Of a DNA stretch of 64,000 nucleotides, positions 34,892 through 46,334 are shown in pieces. The number at the start of each line of letters is the position of its first letter. Positions within the stretch are counted from its first letter, which is position 1. The position numbers and the translations under genes are program-made. This stretch comes from Hexactinellida sp. DTS-2022 (taxonomy: Eukaryota; Porifera; Hexactinellida). The stretch covers positions 1,612,001 through 1,676,000 of the forward strand of contig JAPNXP010000008.1 of assembly GCA_028753945.1 (NCBI GenBank), read 5' to 3'. Under the pieces are notes generated by a model that was not told the origin of the DNA, did not search any database, and saw only the letters and a list, made by a program, of their open reading frames with translations.

Positions 34892-36526
34892 GGATTCACA
34901 GTATTGATTTATATTAAAACATCGATAAGATCTTTACACGCATGCCTATATACAGTAGAACCTCGTTAATACGAGCACCAAAGGACGATAAATTTTTGTT
35001 AGCTTTATCCAGAGTTCATATTAACCGGAGTAAACCCATTGTAGCTGGTAGGGACCAGATTCTGTGGAACTGATTTTTGTCAGGATCGGTACAAAATAAC
35101 AAGCTGATGAAGGTAATTTTCGGAGTAGTGTCACTCTCGTTAGTAGGAACAAACTATGCATCAATATTATTGAATATTAGACTATCAAGATGAAGAACGG
35201 AGGAATAAAATATGTTGAAATTCCTATTGACTCCGAGATTAATAACATTATCTGTTTCTATCACGACGTCACTCATCCCGGAATCAACACAACAAGTAAC
35301 TGTATTCGGAACAAATACGATGACACTAACCTCTTTTGGATTCCAACAGATCCTTGTTATGGTCTGCTACTTGAGCAAGTTTGTAGTTGCACGGGAATTC
35401 AAAACTAAAACTACATCAGAGATTCTAGAACGCCTCCAAGATATTTGCCTCATATTTGCTGTTCGCAAAGTTATCCAGAGCGACCAAGGAAAAGAATTAT
35501 CCAGCAAAGTAAGTTATTAATAAAACTAACAAATTGTTAAGTGAATTTCACGATTTAATTAATTTGGCTAATCTAGCTATTTATGAATGTTCTTATGTTC
35601 TACAAATTGTAATAATCAATTATAATCTTATTCAGTCTATATTTTTATCCCAATCCTGGTATGATCCAAATTATTGTTACGGGATAGGAGAATATTCCAA
35701 ATTTTCGCGCTCCTAATTAATACTTTCCAAAATCATACTCCCATTGAAGCGTCTCGCGCTTCTGGATAATTCCTTCTATCAAACACTTGTCTATCGATTA
35801 CGTAATAGATTTTTTATAGAAATTTTTATTCAAAATAAATTATATTGAACAAATTCTTACATCCCTTACCCCTTCATGTTTTATGATGTATCATAGTGAA
35901 GGGAATTACAGTCTGCACAGCTAAGCTTTATATATTAGTCAATGTTTTATCTGATTCTTATCCACATATTTAGGAATTTCAAGAATTCCACAATAAACTA
36001 AATGTTGACCTTAGGAGAAACACAGCCTACCATCCACAGAGCAACGGACTTGTTGAGGCTCATAATAAAATCATTAAAACGTATGTTGACTATCATTGCA
36101 ATTATAAACGACTAATTGATCAAATTACAAGTTATTTATTTGATAAAATAAAATCTCTATTAAGTACTGATTATTGAACTTGTTTTATACATTTAATTAA
36201 ATTGAGTAGTGACCTTCGTTATAAAAGGCCTGTTTCCAACTTGATAATTTTGGACCATGGATGTGTGCGAAGTACATTATACTGCTGGGCCATAAATGGT
36301 ATATATGGAAACGTATCAGGGTTTATACAGGATTTTTCTTCAGGGGGGGGAAGTCTGCTAGTACCAGGATCCACTAAATAATTGCTTCGCCAGCTGGGGG
36401 TCTGGGGGACGCTGCTAGCCCCCCATTTGGGTCCAGGAGCGAAGCCCCTGGAAGCCAGATACAATTTATAGTGCAAAGTATTACTGCTAACAATGGAGAG
36501 CTATTGCTGTAAATAATCACATAGTA

Positions 36527-36710
36527 CAGGTAAACCTCCCAAAGCGGCACCTCCGAGTAGCGGCAACCTCCGAGAAGCGGCACAAAATCATTCTCCCGAT
36601 GGGTGCCGCTTTGGGAGTTTTACCTTACGAGCAACCTCCCAAAGCGGCAACCTCCGAGAAGCGGCACAAAATCATTCTCCCGATGGGTGCCGCTTTGGGA
36701 GGTTTACCTG
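36527..36710. mobile_element. Mariner/pogo-type MITE with internal duplication
   Basis: The ends are CAGGTAAACCTCCCAAAGCG and its inverse, with TA on both sides. The interior contains the block AACCTCCGAGAAGCGGCAC..GGGTGCCGC twice in tandem, so the MITE is nearly a head-to-tail dimer. Confidence 0.88.
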
Positions 36711-36779
36711 TATTTGAAGCTGTGAAAACTATTGGAAGATAATTATAGCTTCTGGCACAATTTCATTAATGATTATCAC

Positions 36780-37139
36780 CTAAGTTGTTTAATACGAGTA
36801 TTGCGTATAATACGTATTATACGTATTATACGTGATACGCTATCCACCAGTACGTATTATACGTTAAATCTATGATCAACCAGGGTTATCTTTGAAGTAA
36901 ATTCAATAGAATATTTATAATTCTTGTTGTAAAAACAACATCTAACAAATAATCATATTTGTACTATACAAACTATACTACGAGTCGATTAACAATAAAA
37001 GAATAACGATTAAACCAAAAGTTATTCAAATCAAATTCCATGAGCTCGATATTATAAGTAAGGTATACGTATAATACGTATTACATTATACGTATTATAC
37101 GTAATACGTAGACAATAAAAGACGTATTAAACAACTTAG
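36780..37139. mobile_element. ATACG-palindrome MITE, copy 2
   Basis: This is the same family and orientation as 13926-14275. A perfect 8-bp duplication ATTATCAC lies at 36772-36779 and 37140-37147. It is about 10 bases longer in the TACGTATTA palindrome and otherwise almost identical. Confidence 0.92.
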
Positions 37140-37557
37140 ATTATCACTAGTAATGTTTGAATGGTATGTGTGGGGAAGATACAGAACTTTTAACATAAAA
37201 TATTCTAGTCTAGAGAAGAACACGTCGATTTGTTTCTTTATAAAAGGCTAAAAACACCTAATTTTAACTGAAAATAAGAACTTAGCAGCATATTTCCAGG
37301 GGGGGGCAACCTCATTAGAAATATTGTAGTTAGATTATAACAATTTGTGTACAACCATAATATTTTACTATTGTTGGTATTAGTATAGTAATTGTACATT
37401 TTAATGCAAGTTCGATTACTATGCACTCACTACACAGTGCTTTCAGTTTGCTATTTATTTTGAAACTTGCTATGCAGTACCAACTTTTCGCTAACCTCTT
37501 GAGTTCTGTATGCTATTATTCTCTAATTATTTTCATATTTTCTTTAATAATTTCCAA

Positions 37558-37790
37558 CTAGATTGCTATTCAGCACCTGGATGTAAAGCAACTACGCAGG
37601 CGAACCCTATACATAAGGTTTTAAACTACCGAGAGGACCACCTGAGCTAGTTCAGCAGTGGCTGAAGGCACTTTGTAGAGAAGGTGTCGATATACATGTT
37701 AGTGCAAAACATTTGTCATAAGTTGACATCGAAACTACCTATTCGATTCTAGAAGCAGATGGTACAATTACGACACAAAAGAGAAGTCCC
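37558..37790 (+). pseudogene. THAP-domain exon of P-like element 36214-43996
   Basis: CYSAPGCKATTQANPIHKV gives the Cys-x4-Cys start of a THAP finger. A frameshifted LVQQWLKAL strand and a later AKHL motif fit the middle and Cys-x2-His end. An intron acceptor may precede it (TTTCCAACTAG). Frameshifts break it. Confidence 0.6.
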
Positions 37791-38225
37791 TAAACGTCCC
37801 TAAACTTAGGAAAGAAGCTGTGCCTCTGTTTTTGCTAAATTTCCCAACATATCTGTCTTCCACCTCTACAAAATCTCTAACCCGCTTGGACAAAAGTACC
37901 AAGGAGCAAACTTTTTTTCAATGGTTCTTCAGCAAAGTCTGGAACAACGTGAAACAGAGAATGTTAAGTTTCGTCTACTAACGCTACAAGACTTGCGAGT
38001 TAAAATAAATCCTGCTAGATTGCCGAAGGATTGGTTATTATAGGCTTCTAGCGAAACTATGATATATTTCATCAAGCCATAAATTTTGGGTTCGATACCA
38101 ACTATTGAATTTTCCCTCTCCATCAATGTATCTTTAGTTGTCAAAGCATTTGCAAACAACCAACAAGTTAAACTCGTTCTTAAAACGATAACTGATGTAG
38201 ACAAATCGAGGATATTCTAGAGAAA

Positions 38226-38653
38226 TTGGAGCACGTTGAAGAAGTATCTTCACAAAACCGTCAATCTCTTCCACAACTAATAACTAATGAAACCAATCAG
38301 CTACGTCCTGCAGTTAGTAATCTTGAGAAAGAGAATAATTTCTTCCAACTAGTCCCTGATAATACCAATCGATCAAATATTTTACCGCGTCTACAATTCA
38401 TATTTAACCAATTGGAAAACCTTCTTGTACCCAAAAATTATAGAAGGTATAATCTGATTACTCTGGTAATGTCATTACAGTGTCAGCTAATTTCGCCAGC
38501 ATGTTACCGATATCTTCAATCTCTGGATTATATTTCTTTACCGCATCATTCAACTCTTCAACGACCATACTCCAATATTGGTTAGACAGTGAATTCACGC
38601 GTTTTCTTCAACAATCCACCTTAGATTTCAATAATATGGAACGGAGTGTGATA
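38226..38653 (+). pseudogene. P-like transposase, left part
   Basis: A coiled-coil-like segment (LRPAVSNLEKENNFF) is followed by a helix-turn region and, in a neighbouring frame, SEFTRFLQQSTLDFNNMERSVI. This runs up to the nested element at 38654. In P/THAP9 transposases this region precedes the first catalytic aspartate. It continues at 42067. Confidence 0.75.
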
Positions 38654-39060
38654 GTAGGGTGTATCGATATTAAATCACATGGAAAAATGGTTTAGCTACA
38701 TCGATAAAAAGTTTGGTTTACATGTAAATAACAATAATTTACGCTAATAATTTTGCCTACTTGTTCTGAGAAAGGGCGCCAAAGATTTGTGTACACACTG
38801 TCTCGATGAGATTTGATACAAATAGCTATATCAACAATTCCGTTACGATTTAAGTCATCGACTGTATTATTTGCATATAGGAAGTGTGTTATCTGCTTCC
38901 GATTCATACAAAGAGCTAAGCTCTATGTTATCCGGTTCAAGAGTTATGAGTAAATTTTATATGTTTTTACCATAGCCTATTTTATGGTCTACCCTCCTCC
39001 TCCCTCTCTATGTCATAATACTGTTGCATTGTGTTTGCATTAAAATTGACTAAGTTGATA
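38654..39060. repeat. Left long terminal inverted repeat
   Basis: This is the inverted match of 41660-42066. It includes a conserved CCTCCTCCTCCCTCTC tract near the inner end. Confidence 0.9.
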
Positions 39061-39209
39061 AATTATTTACCGAGTGTAGTACCATATTTAATTCAGATTT
39101 CAATTATTATATTTGAAACAACTGTGTCAAGCAATGACTTCATGGCCTATATTTACTTATGGAATTTGGAATGTGTTAATAACTTATGAAATTCCAAACT
39201 CAATTTGTG

Positions 39210-39261
39210 GTATCTAATAACAACAATTACAATTATAATTGTAATTGTTGTTATTAGATAC
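39210..39261. repeat. Perfect 52-base palindrome before the transposase ORF
   Basis: The half GTATCTAATAACAACAATTA.. is followed directly by its exact complement with no loop (centre AATTATAATT). It lies 76 bases upstream of the ATG at 39337, outside the terminal repeat. It could form a cruciform or, in RNA, a hairpin in the leader. Confidence 0.9.
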
Positions 39262-39336
39262 TACGTAGTCATAATTTATAATACACAATAGTATAAAAGC
39301 ACATTCTTTTATTTTATTATTAGCATAATAATTTGA

Positions 39337-41520
39337 ATGGCAGAACATCCCTCGACAAGAAAATCAACGGAACATTTCCTATTTGGACAACCATGTGAAT
39401 TACCATTGAATCAACTTCCAACAGAGAATGATGTAGTAAAATACTACATGATGAAGAGACAACAAATTACAGACTGCAAATTAACTAATGAGAATAAATC
39501 TGATATTGTTGATCGTATCACTAAAATACTTATAGAGTTATGGAAAAGGGCATCATTACCAACGATTGATCATAAAAGCGTGAATCTCAAATTACTTCGT
39601 TTGATAGAAAAAGTCAAAGCTATTAACAAACTTAAGAGTAACGAAAGAGTTGATAATGCCAAATTAGGATCACTTTGCTCTGAATTTAACAAGCTCTTTG
39701 ATATTTGTAAGTGTACATGCTTTAGGCCTAATAGGTTTGGAGTTCACAATCCATCAATGTTAATACGGTCTATGTGTACTTGTGAAAACAAGATCTCCCA
39801 TAGAGAATGGGATTTTTATATAGATCAATTAGAAAAAAGAGACATTATTATCGGAAACGCCGTCGATATTCAAGCAACTATAACAACAAGGCAACGTGAA
39901 TTGGAAAGAGACCAGAAAAGAGATCAGTTTTCCAGAGAAGTAAAGAGAAAGAGAGATATTGAACAAACCACGTGTTACTGTTCACATGAAGAACTCATAC
40001 CTGAAGAGGAAATAACTGATAGCCCTGGTATTCTGGATGATTTTCTGTTTACACCAACAACTAATATTTGTACCTCACAAAATAGGCTTGAATATCCAAA
40101 TTTAATAGCAGATGCTTGTCGATTTGGCATTTCGAGGCGTGCTGTGTGTGCACTGTCAAATGCCTTGCTTTTAGACATGGAAATTCTTACACCAGAAACT
40201 ACTCTTGATCCGAATAAAATACAGAGAATGTTCCACAGGTATGGGAAGAAATTAGCACAATTAAATCGGAATGATATTAGCGGTGTCGAATGCATCATGT
40301 TCGATGGTAAGAAAGATGCTACACTTACTGTTGATCCAGTTACTTCTAAGAGAAGAATGATCGTTGAAGAGCATGTTGTAATAGTCGAGGAGCCCAATGG
40401 TAAATACAGAGATCATTTCACACCACAGAGTGGAAAAGCAATTGACTTATCAAGATTGTGGTTCGAGTTCGTCAGTGCAACACATACTTCAGAAACTTTG
40501 TGTGCTATTGGGGCTGACGGCACAGCTGTGAATACAGGCAAGGACTCTGGTGCAATTAGGCGGTTGGAATTATTGTTAGATAAACCTCTACAATGGATTA
40601 TATGCCTCCTACATCTTAATGAACTTCCTTTCAGACATCTATTTAAATTTATTGATGGAAATACGACTGGACCATCAAGTTACAGTGGAGTGATTGGAAA
40701 AGCAATTACAAAGGATAATTTAGTAGATTTACCTGTTTGCCACTTTACAACGATCCATGGAAAGAATCCCGAACTTCCTGATAGTGTAGTTAAGGACTTA
40801 AGTACAGATCAAAAATACTTACATTCCATGTCTCAAGCTATTTCAATTGGGTATCCGATTCCGGATGCAATGATTACTCAACAACCAGGATCATTGCACG
40901 AAGCAAGATGGCTGACAAAGGCAAATCGAATACTGAGACTCTATATATCCACGCAAGAACCTACCATTGAATTGGTTCGCTTGGTGACTATTATTCAGAA
41001 TGTGTACTCACCAAGTTATTTCAACATAAAATTGAATCCCAGCTGCATTCATATAGCAAAAATTTTCCACTTTCTCATGCAATTGTCTGAAGAATGCTTA
41101 ACTTCAACAGAAAAACAAATTGTTCAACCTGTCTTAATTCGCAATGCCTTTTCAGCTCATCCGGAAAATATTCTTCTTTCTGCATTGCATGATGTCCAAA
41201 AGGAAACTCGTATTTGGGCATTTCATCAAATATGTAATGCAAGGACAAGATCAACAAAAAGGGAAGACTATGTGCGCCAATTTAAGCCTCCAAAAAATCT
41301 AAACTTTACTGCTATAACTTATGTAGATTTAATTGATTTTGCAAAAATGAAGCCTTCTGAAATAACTGAGCCTCCAATGACAATGAAGCTCACGGAGGCG
41401 GAATTGCATCAAATTATCAATGGGCATTCAGTTATAGCAAAAGATATTCCAAATAATACACAGGCAACAGAGAGAGCAGTCAAATTGGTTTCTGAATCAG
41501 CGAACAAAGTAGCAGGATAG
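39337..41520 (+). CDS. Intact 727-residue transposase-like protein, uncharacterised family
   Basis: The single open frame spans the space between the long inverted repeats, so it is almost certainly the element's transposase. Visible features are: a Cys-rich segment at residues 124-149 (C-K-C-T-C, later C-T-C), possibly zinc-binding; a charged helical stretch around 185-210; and a C-Y-C motif at 213. A strand ECIMFDGKKDATL follows, with Asp near 323; then IGADGTAVNTG with Asp near 394; QWIICLLHLNELPFRHLF; a LSTDQKYLH block near 489; and EARWLTKANRILRLYIS near 522. I recognise this as resembling a multi-copy invertebrate protein family of unknown function. The two Asp motifs could belong to an RNase H-like DDE fold, but that is inference. 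There are no stops or frameshifts. Confidence 0.85.
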   Translation: MAEHPSTRKSTEHFLFGQPCELPLNQLPTENDVVKYYMMKRQQITDCKLTNENKSDIVDRITKILIELWKRASLPTIDHKSVNLKLLRLIEKVKAINKLKSNERVDNAKLGSLCSEFNKLFDICKCTCFRPNRFGVHNPSMLIRSMCTCENKISHREWDFYIDQLEKRDIIIGNAVDIQATITTRQRELERDQKRDQFSREVKRKRDIEQTTCYCSHEELIPEEEITDSPGILDDFLFTPTTNICTSQNRLEYPNLIADACRFGISRRAVCALSNALLLDMEILTPETTLDPNKIQRMFHRYGKKLAQLNRNDISGVECIMFDGKKDATLTVDPVTSKRRMIVEEHVVIVEEPNGKYRDHFTPQSGKAIDLSRLWFEFVSATHTSETLCAIGADGTAVNTGKDSGAIRRLELLLDKPLQWIICLLHLNELPFRHLFKFIDGNTTGPSSYSGVIGKAITKDNLVDLPVCHFTTIHGKNPELPDSVVKDLSTDQKYLHSMSQAISIGYPIPDAMITQQPGSLHEARWLTKANRILRLYISTQEPTIELVRLVTIIQNVYSPSYFNIKLNPSCIHIAKIFHFLMQLSEECLTSTEKQIVQPVLIRNAFSAHPENILLSALHDVQKETRIWAFHQICNARTRSTKREDYVRQFKPPKNLNFTAITYVDLIDFAKMKPSEITEPPMTMKLTEAELHQIINGHSVIAKDIPNNTQATERAVKLVSESANKVAG

Positions 41521-41659
41521 ACTAACAGGACTGCATAAATTTTGCAAACACTAAAGTCACGAACTGATATACCAAAAGTTCAATCGAAAAAAGATTTCAT
41601 ACATTTGTGTTAAATCACTAAACACAACTAGTTATCTAATATATATTAGTTTTCCCCAA

Positions 41660-42066
41660 CTTTATCAACTTAGTCAATTATAATGCAAACACAATGCAAC
41701 AGTATTATGACATAGAGAGGGAGGAGGAGGGTAGACCATAAAATAGGCTATAGTAAAAACATATAAAATTTACTCACTTGAACCGGATAACATAGAGCTT
41801 AGCTCTTTGTATGAGTCGGAAGCAGATAACACACTTCCTATATGCAAATAATACAGTCGATGACTTAAATCGTAACGGAATTGTTGATATAGCTATTTGT
41901 ATCAAATCTCGTCGAGACAGTGTGTACACAAATCTTTGGCGCCCTTTCTCAGAACAAGTAGGCAAAATTATAAGCGTAAATTATTGTTATTTACATGTAA
42001 ACCAAACTTTTTATCGATGTAGCTAAACCATTTTGCCATGTGATTTAATATCGATACACCCTAGAC
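41660..42066. repeat. Right long terminal inverted repeat
   Basis: This is the inverted match of 38654-39060. It ends AATATCGATACACCCTA. Confidence 0.9.
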
Positions 42067-43697
42067 TGTGATACTGCAGATGGATGAAGTCCATGTAAAA
42101 TCGGAGTATACCTATAAAGGTGGAAAGATAATCGGTTCATCTATGCAACCAGACAATCCTGCGAAAACTGTTTTCGCGATAATGGTTTCAAGCTTATACA
42201 AGAAATGGTCAACTGTTGTTCGACTACTTCCTAGTGCTAAATCATCAGCTTCTGAACTGTATCCAATAATCAAGTCCGTTATTAATGATATTGAAAATTC
42301 CAATCTAATGGTTGAGGTCATTTGCACGGATAATTATCCAATGAATGTTTCTCTCTTCAAGTTATTTTCACCAACTGGTGTATTAGAGACTATTGTTCCT
42401 CATCCTTTCATTACGGAGCGGTCAATAGTGTTACTTTTCGATTTTGTACATAGTATATTAAAGAGCATTCGAAATAATTAGTTGAATCAGCATGATTACA
42501 ACCGTAATTTTCTTTATCCCAGCTTTGACGATTTCTCCAACAACAGCAAAGCACTATTCGAAGACATTCGTCAAATGTATCGAAGTGAACATACTCTGTA
42601 GCAAAACTCGCTCATCGTCTTACAGCAAAATCATGCTGGCCATCATGTTTAGAACGCCAAAATGTTAGTTTAGCTCATCGCGTTTTTAATGAATCAACCG
42701 CTGCTGCACTAACAGTTCAGAATTCTTCACGGCTCAAGTTTAAATCCGATTCAGCTGATTTCGTTACAATTATCTCAAACGTTTTGAAAATTTTCAATAT
42801 CAACACCCCGAATAAAGACATTAGATTGAATGATGAGCTATCTCTACCAATAGTTAACAACTATCCGATATTTAATTATCTTTCCAGAGAAAACCGGCAA
42901 ACTGAGTGCTCAGACATTTACTAGTTTTCGTCATTCTTGCCTGGCTTTACAAAAAATGTAACCACTTAACTCATAATCGTGGATTTTCATTCGTTCCTTC
43001 ATCTTTCCAAACAAACTGATCCCTTAGGCTTAGAACACCACTTTGGTCTTTACCGAATGATGGCAGGGGCACATTACCACATCACATATTGTCAAATATT
43101 GGAGACTAAGAGTCGAATAAAGCTGTCTAACACCATCAAAGTTATACCCAGAAAATGGTGGATGGATACGTTCTCAATTAAAGAGTATTTGATACATTTT
43201 CTTCATTTGACTATCAGGTAGACACTTCACTCAATTTGGACACTATATATATCGCAACTACAATATACTGAGGATATCGATACCGATGTAAATACTCTAT
43301 AATTTACCGTATTCATAGCTGGTTGTCTGTTCATAAATATCTCCTGAAGTCTCAAAACTGCAGTGGATGCCGTCTCGCTTTAACAGAAGAAAAATATTTG
43401 CATGTTGAAGAAACTCCTGATTCAAAGTACAAGCTTGTGCAAATTATTGACCGTGGATCACTTTTATGGCCTTCAAATGAAGTTATTGATGCCATCTTGA
43501 TTCTATGGTCAACCTTCAGAAAGATAGAGAATAGCCATGAATTATGGGAAGAATTTATCATCGAACCATCTCTACCAATACTTGTAGAACTAACAATCCT
43601 TTTAGTTGAAATTCATCAAAGCGAAACATGGACATATACGTGCCCCGGTTGTGAAATTGTTGGATGGAAGATATTGCGAAAACTAGTTATACTGTAG
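42067..43697 (+). pseudogene. P-like transposase, right part (catalytic core and C-terminus)
   Basis: Reading resumes with VILQMDEVHVKSEYTYKGG, the first catalytic Asp of P/THAP9 transposases. It passes through the VVRLLPSAKS strand and CTDNYPMNVSLFKLFS (second Asp, about 42330), then LFDFVHSILKSIRNN. Further blocks to 42925 are open only in pieces. The final ORF (43323-43697) has CSGCRLALTEEKY and a DRGSLLWPSNEVIDA strand, typical of the C-terminal region. Stops and frameshifts make it inactive. Confidence 0.85.
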
Positions 43698-44559
43698 TTA
43701 AATCTTGTAGTTAAATCTTGGCACTTAGGACATCCTGCAGTGATAATGTGCTCAAGATAGAGAAATTGAAGTCCAATTAGTGACCGACTATTAATTATGT
43801 AAATTGTTAACTCCAATTTGTTAGTTTACTCTTGTTTTTCCAGTTACGTCTTACTTTTGATGGTTTGATTAGACAAATAATCACTACTTAATGAGTTGGG
43901 GGGATTAATTTAGACTAAAGAATCCTGATATGATGGACTTCGGACACATCCATGGTCCAAAATTATCAAGTTGTGAATAGGCCTTTTATAACGAAGGTAA
44001 CGATTGAGTGTTATATTCAATAGATTTTCGGAAATTAGACAAAATGAGAAGCAGTGCAGGTAAAGAATGGACTGAAAAACTACAACCAGTTGCACTAGCG
44101 GTAAATATCCAGGAGAAACGATACACATGACACACTGCGTTCTATATAATGTTTGGTAGAGACTATGATTAATCTGACGTCAATCTCATAACCTGTACTT
44201 CTACTTCGGAACCGAGTCTAAACTCACAAGAAAACATTGAAGATGCCTCAAATCCCGAAATACAGAATACAACCAATGAAACAGATCCCTATCAACTACC
44301 AACAGACGATAATAAATGCATGAAAGTGATAGAAATTAATCGGACTATAGACAGGAAGTTAGCGATTGAAAGTATCAAAGAAGAACAGAACAATCAGAAA
44401 ATAATCTTTGATCGCAAAGTAAAAGGCAACAGGTTAGTTATGTAATCATGTTTACATGATTTTCTATTCTTACATTTGCGTAATTAGGTGATATACATTT
44501 TTCTTTGATATTACCTATTGTACAATATAATATTGTGGGAATTGGCTAATAACAATAAT

Positions 44560-45950
44560 ATATTGCCAGTAAGCTACTTTCAGTTCCCAAAGCAGCTTTA
44601 ATTAATTAAGGGAAAGCGGAAGTGATCAAAGTTGCAAAAGGAGTTTAAAGGAAAAAATATTTTTAATTGGCCATATTTGATATATATTGTACGAAAATAT
44701 AGCAAGATGACGAATCCGAAAAAAAATTCCGAAAATTTCACCTTTGAGGTTACTTTTGGTAAGAAATTAAAAAAAAAAAAAAATTTAAAAAAAAAATTAA
44801 AAATTTTTTTCTGCCACAAATTGTTGTTATTTATTACTATTGTGAACTTATTGAAAAAACTTACAAAAAAGTAAAATTTTGAAAAAATACACTTTGCGGC
44901 AAAAGTGATAAGGGGGGAAAATATCATTTTTTGAACCGGACATTCATTATAAAAAACTTCGATAATTACAAGTACTTGTGTTTGTGTCGTATGGAATTTC
45001 AAATGTTTTTATGTTTTATTGAGCAATTAATTTTTTAGATGGGAAAATATGAATATTTTCGAAAATAATTTCCAAAAATGATTTTTAGAAAATTTAAATC
45101 CTAAATCAAAATTCCCTACGACACAAACACAGCTAAATAGAGTTAAGAATGTTTTATAATTGAGGTTACTATTCGAAAAAATAATTTTAGATAGTGAATT
45201 CACTTTGCGTGGCTAGTATGGATCAGTATAGTATAGAAATTTGATTAAGCTATAACCGAGGATATATGCATTCGCAACTTCTAATATTATGGATATTTAC
45301 TAGATAGTTATAGAGCAAATTAATGGCTATTTCAACTTTCTCAATTTCGAATGTTGAAAATTCACTTACGCTGCCCCTTAATGTTGATTCTTCTCAATCT
45401 GATGGTCAACATTCCATTTATAATTTCAATATATTCCATTTAACCAGTTGTGGGCATCATCATATTCCAATCTTGAACATTTCTACGCGTTTAACTATGG
45501 TAAAAGTAGGTTATAAAACACGATATTTCGCACCCAAATAGCGATTACGTCATCCATCATATGATGAAATAGCACAATTCTGAAGGATGCTAAGTACTAT
45601 ACCTTGATACCAAGTTCCTATATAGTTATAGTACATTTATGACGTCTATCATTACTAGTTATGGGGATAATTATAAATAGCTATTTATCAATGGACTTTA
45701 AGTATCCCATGGTATAATCAGCGGTATGGCCTTATATATCGAAGGTCACGGTTGGAGTAATTTATGTACAATTTAATAAACAGGTAGAACGACCACCAAC
45801 TTGACAACAACTAACGAAAACGATTCACTAGCCAGAAGTTAGTTAAATTCTAACCTGGTCTATTTGTTATCTATCTATGTATCCATCAATCATAACATTG
45901 TGAAATGAAACTGCTTTTATACTGTACTTATTTTGTATAGCACCATATGA
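44560..45950. other. No gene recognised; poly-A tract
   Basis: This is an AT-rich stretch with a long A/T run at 44768-44815. ORFs of 72-134 codons (44598-45002, 45323-45541) reflect low complexity and have no recognised similarity. Confidence 0.4.
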
Positions 45951-46334
45951 AGACATGGAGATAGGTGCAATTGAACAGATTTACTCCATCGAAGTAGGAA
46001 AATGTGAAGAAGTAATACTTACCACACACTATCCATCTTTGAATCCTCAAATAATATCATCCCGTGCCAACCAAACCTATTTATCTACGCTACACAATAA
46101 TTTCGCCCTACAACTATAAATACCTCATGAAATAAACAAAAGTAATTACAACTATAATGGATTCTTCATAAAGATATTATATTTAATTTCATTGAACAGA
46201 TCCAAAAAGAACATGAGGGAAAAAAAATGAGCATGATGGAAGAGACATGTAAGATGATTGATGAAAAAAAATCAGAAAAAATCAGAAAATTAAAACAAAT
46301 GATGATACGATCAGAAGATATGGAGTCAAATTAA
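45942..46334 (+). pseudogene. Possible further exons of the integrase pseudogene
   Basis: After an AG at about 45941, an open stretch APYEDMEIGAIEQIYSIEVG runs to a stop near 46120. After an AG near 46196, QIQKEHEGKKMSMMEETC continues as a charged helical segment to a TAA near 46334. The reading frames and nearby AG sites suggest terminal exons downstream of the GTTAGT donor at 44433, but no homology supports this. Confidence 0.3.

Larger units (their letters stand above)
38654..42066 (+). mobile_element. 3.4-kb DNA transposon with ~400-bp inverted repeats
   Basis: The terminal repeats start TAGGGTGTATCGATATTAAA and extend about 400 bases (38654-39060 and 41660-42066) with only scattered mismatches. 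Short ORFs of 71 codons in each arm are the same sequence. The flanks carry TGTGATA (38647-38653 and 42067-42073), a perfect 7-bp duplication, 8 with one mismatch. It contains one large intact ORF (39337-41520). The TIR start and 7-8 bp target resemble hAT or P-type elements, but the transposase is not a standard hAT. Confidence 0.9.
36214..43996 (+). mobile_element. P-like (THAP) DNA transposon, different family
   Basis: The ends are CTTCGTTATAAAAGGCCT, extended to about 60 bases with GGACCATGGATGTGT, and inverted at 43905-43996. It is inserted in the second intron of the integrase pseudogene. The flanks GTAGTGAC and GTAACGAT agree at 5 of 8, all differences being transitions. It contains a THAP exon, a split transposase, two MITEs and a 3.4-kb nested element. 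Confidence 0.78.
35190..44432 (+). pseudogene. Intron-containing integrase pseudogene (Ginger-like)
   Basis: Exon 1 (35190-35508) has a YHDVTHPGI zinc-type segment and, after a frame change, LVMVCYLSKFVVAREFKT and IQSDQGKEL around the second catalytic Asp. The GTAAGT donor leads to exon 2 (35974-36080) with TAYHPQSNGLVEAHNKIIKT, carrying the catalytic Glu region. A GTATGT donor and an AG acceptor at 44053-44054 lead to exon 3 (44055-44432) with EWTEKLQPVALAVN, FYIMFGRD and a charged tail ending at another GTTAGT donor. The stretch with the first catalytic Asp appears deleted and exon 3 has two stops, so it is dead. Spliced integrases of this type suggest a Ginger DNA transposon or a domesticated relative, not an LTR element. 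Confidence 0.7.

Noticed and set aside
39975..40397. 140-codon minus ORF inside the 727-codon gene
   Set aside because: Shadow of the long plus-strand ORF, with no recognisable domain.
44598..45002. 134-codon phenylalanine-rich minus ORF
   Set aside because: Translation of A/T low-complexity sequence.
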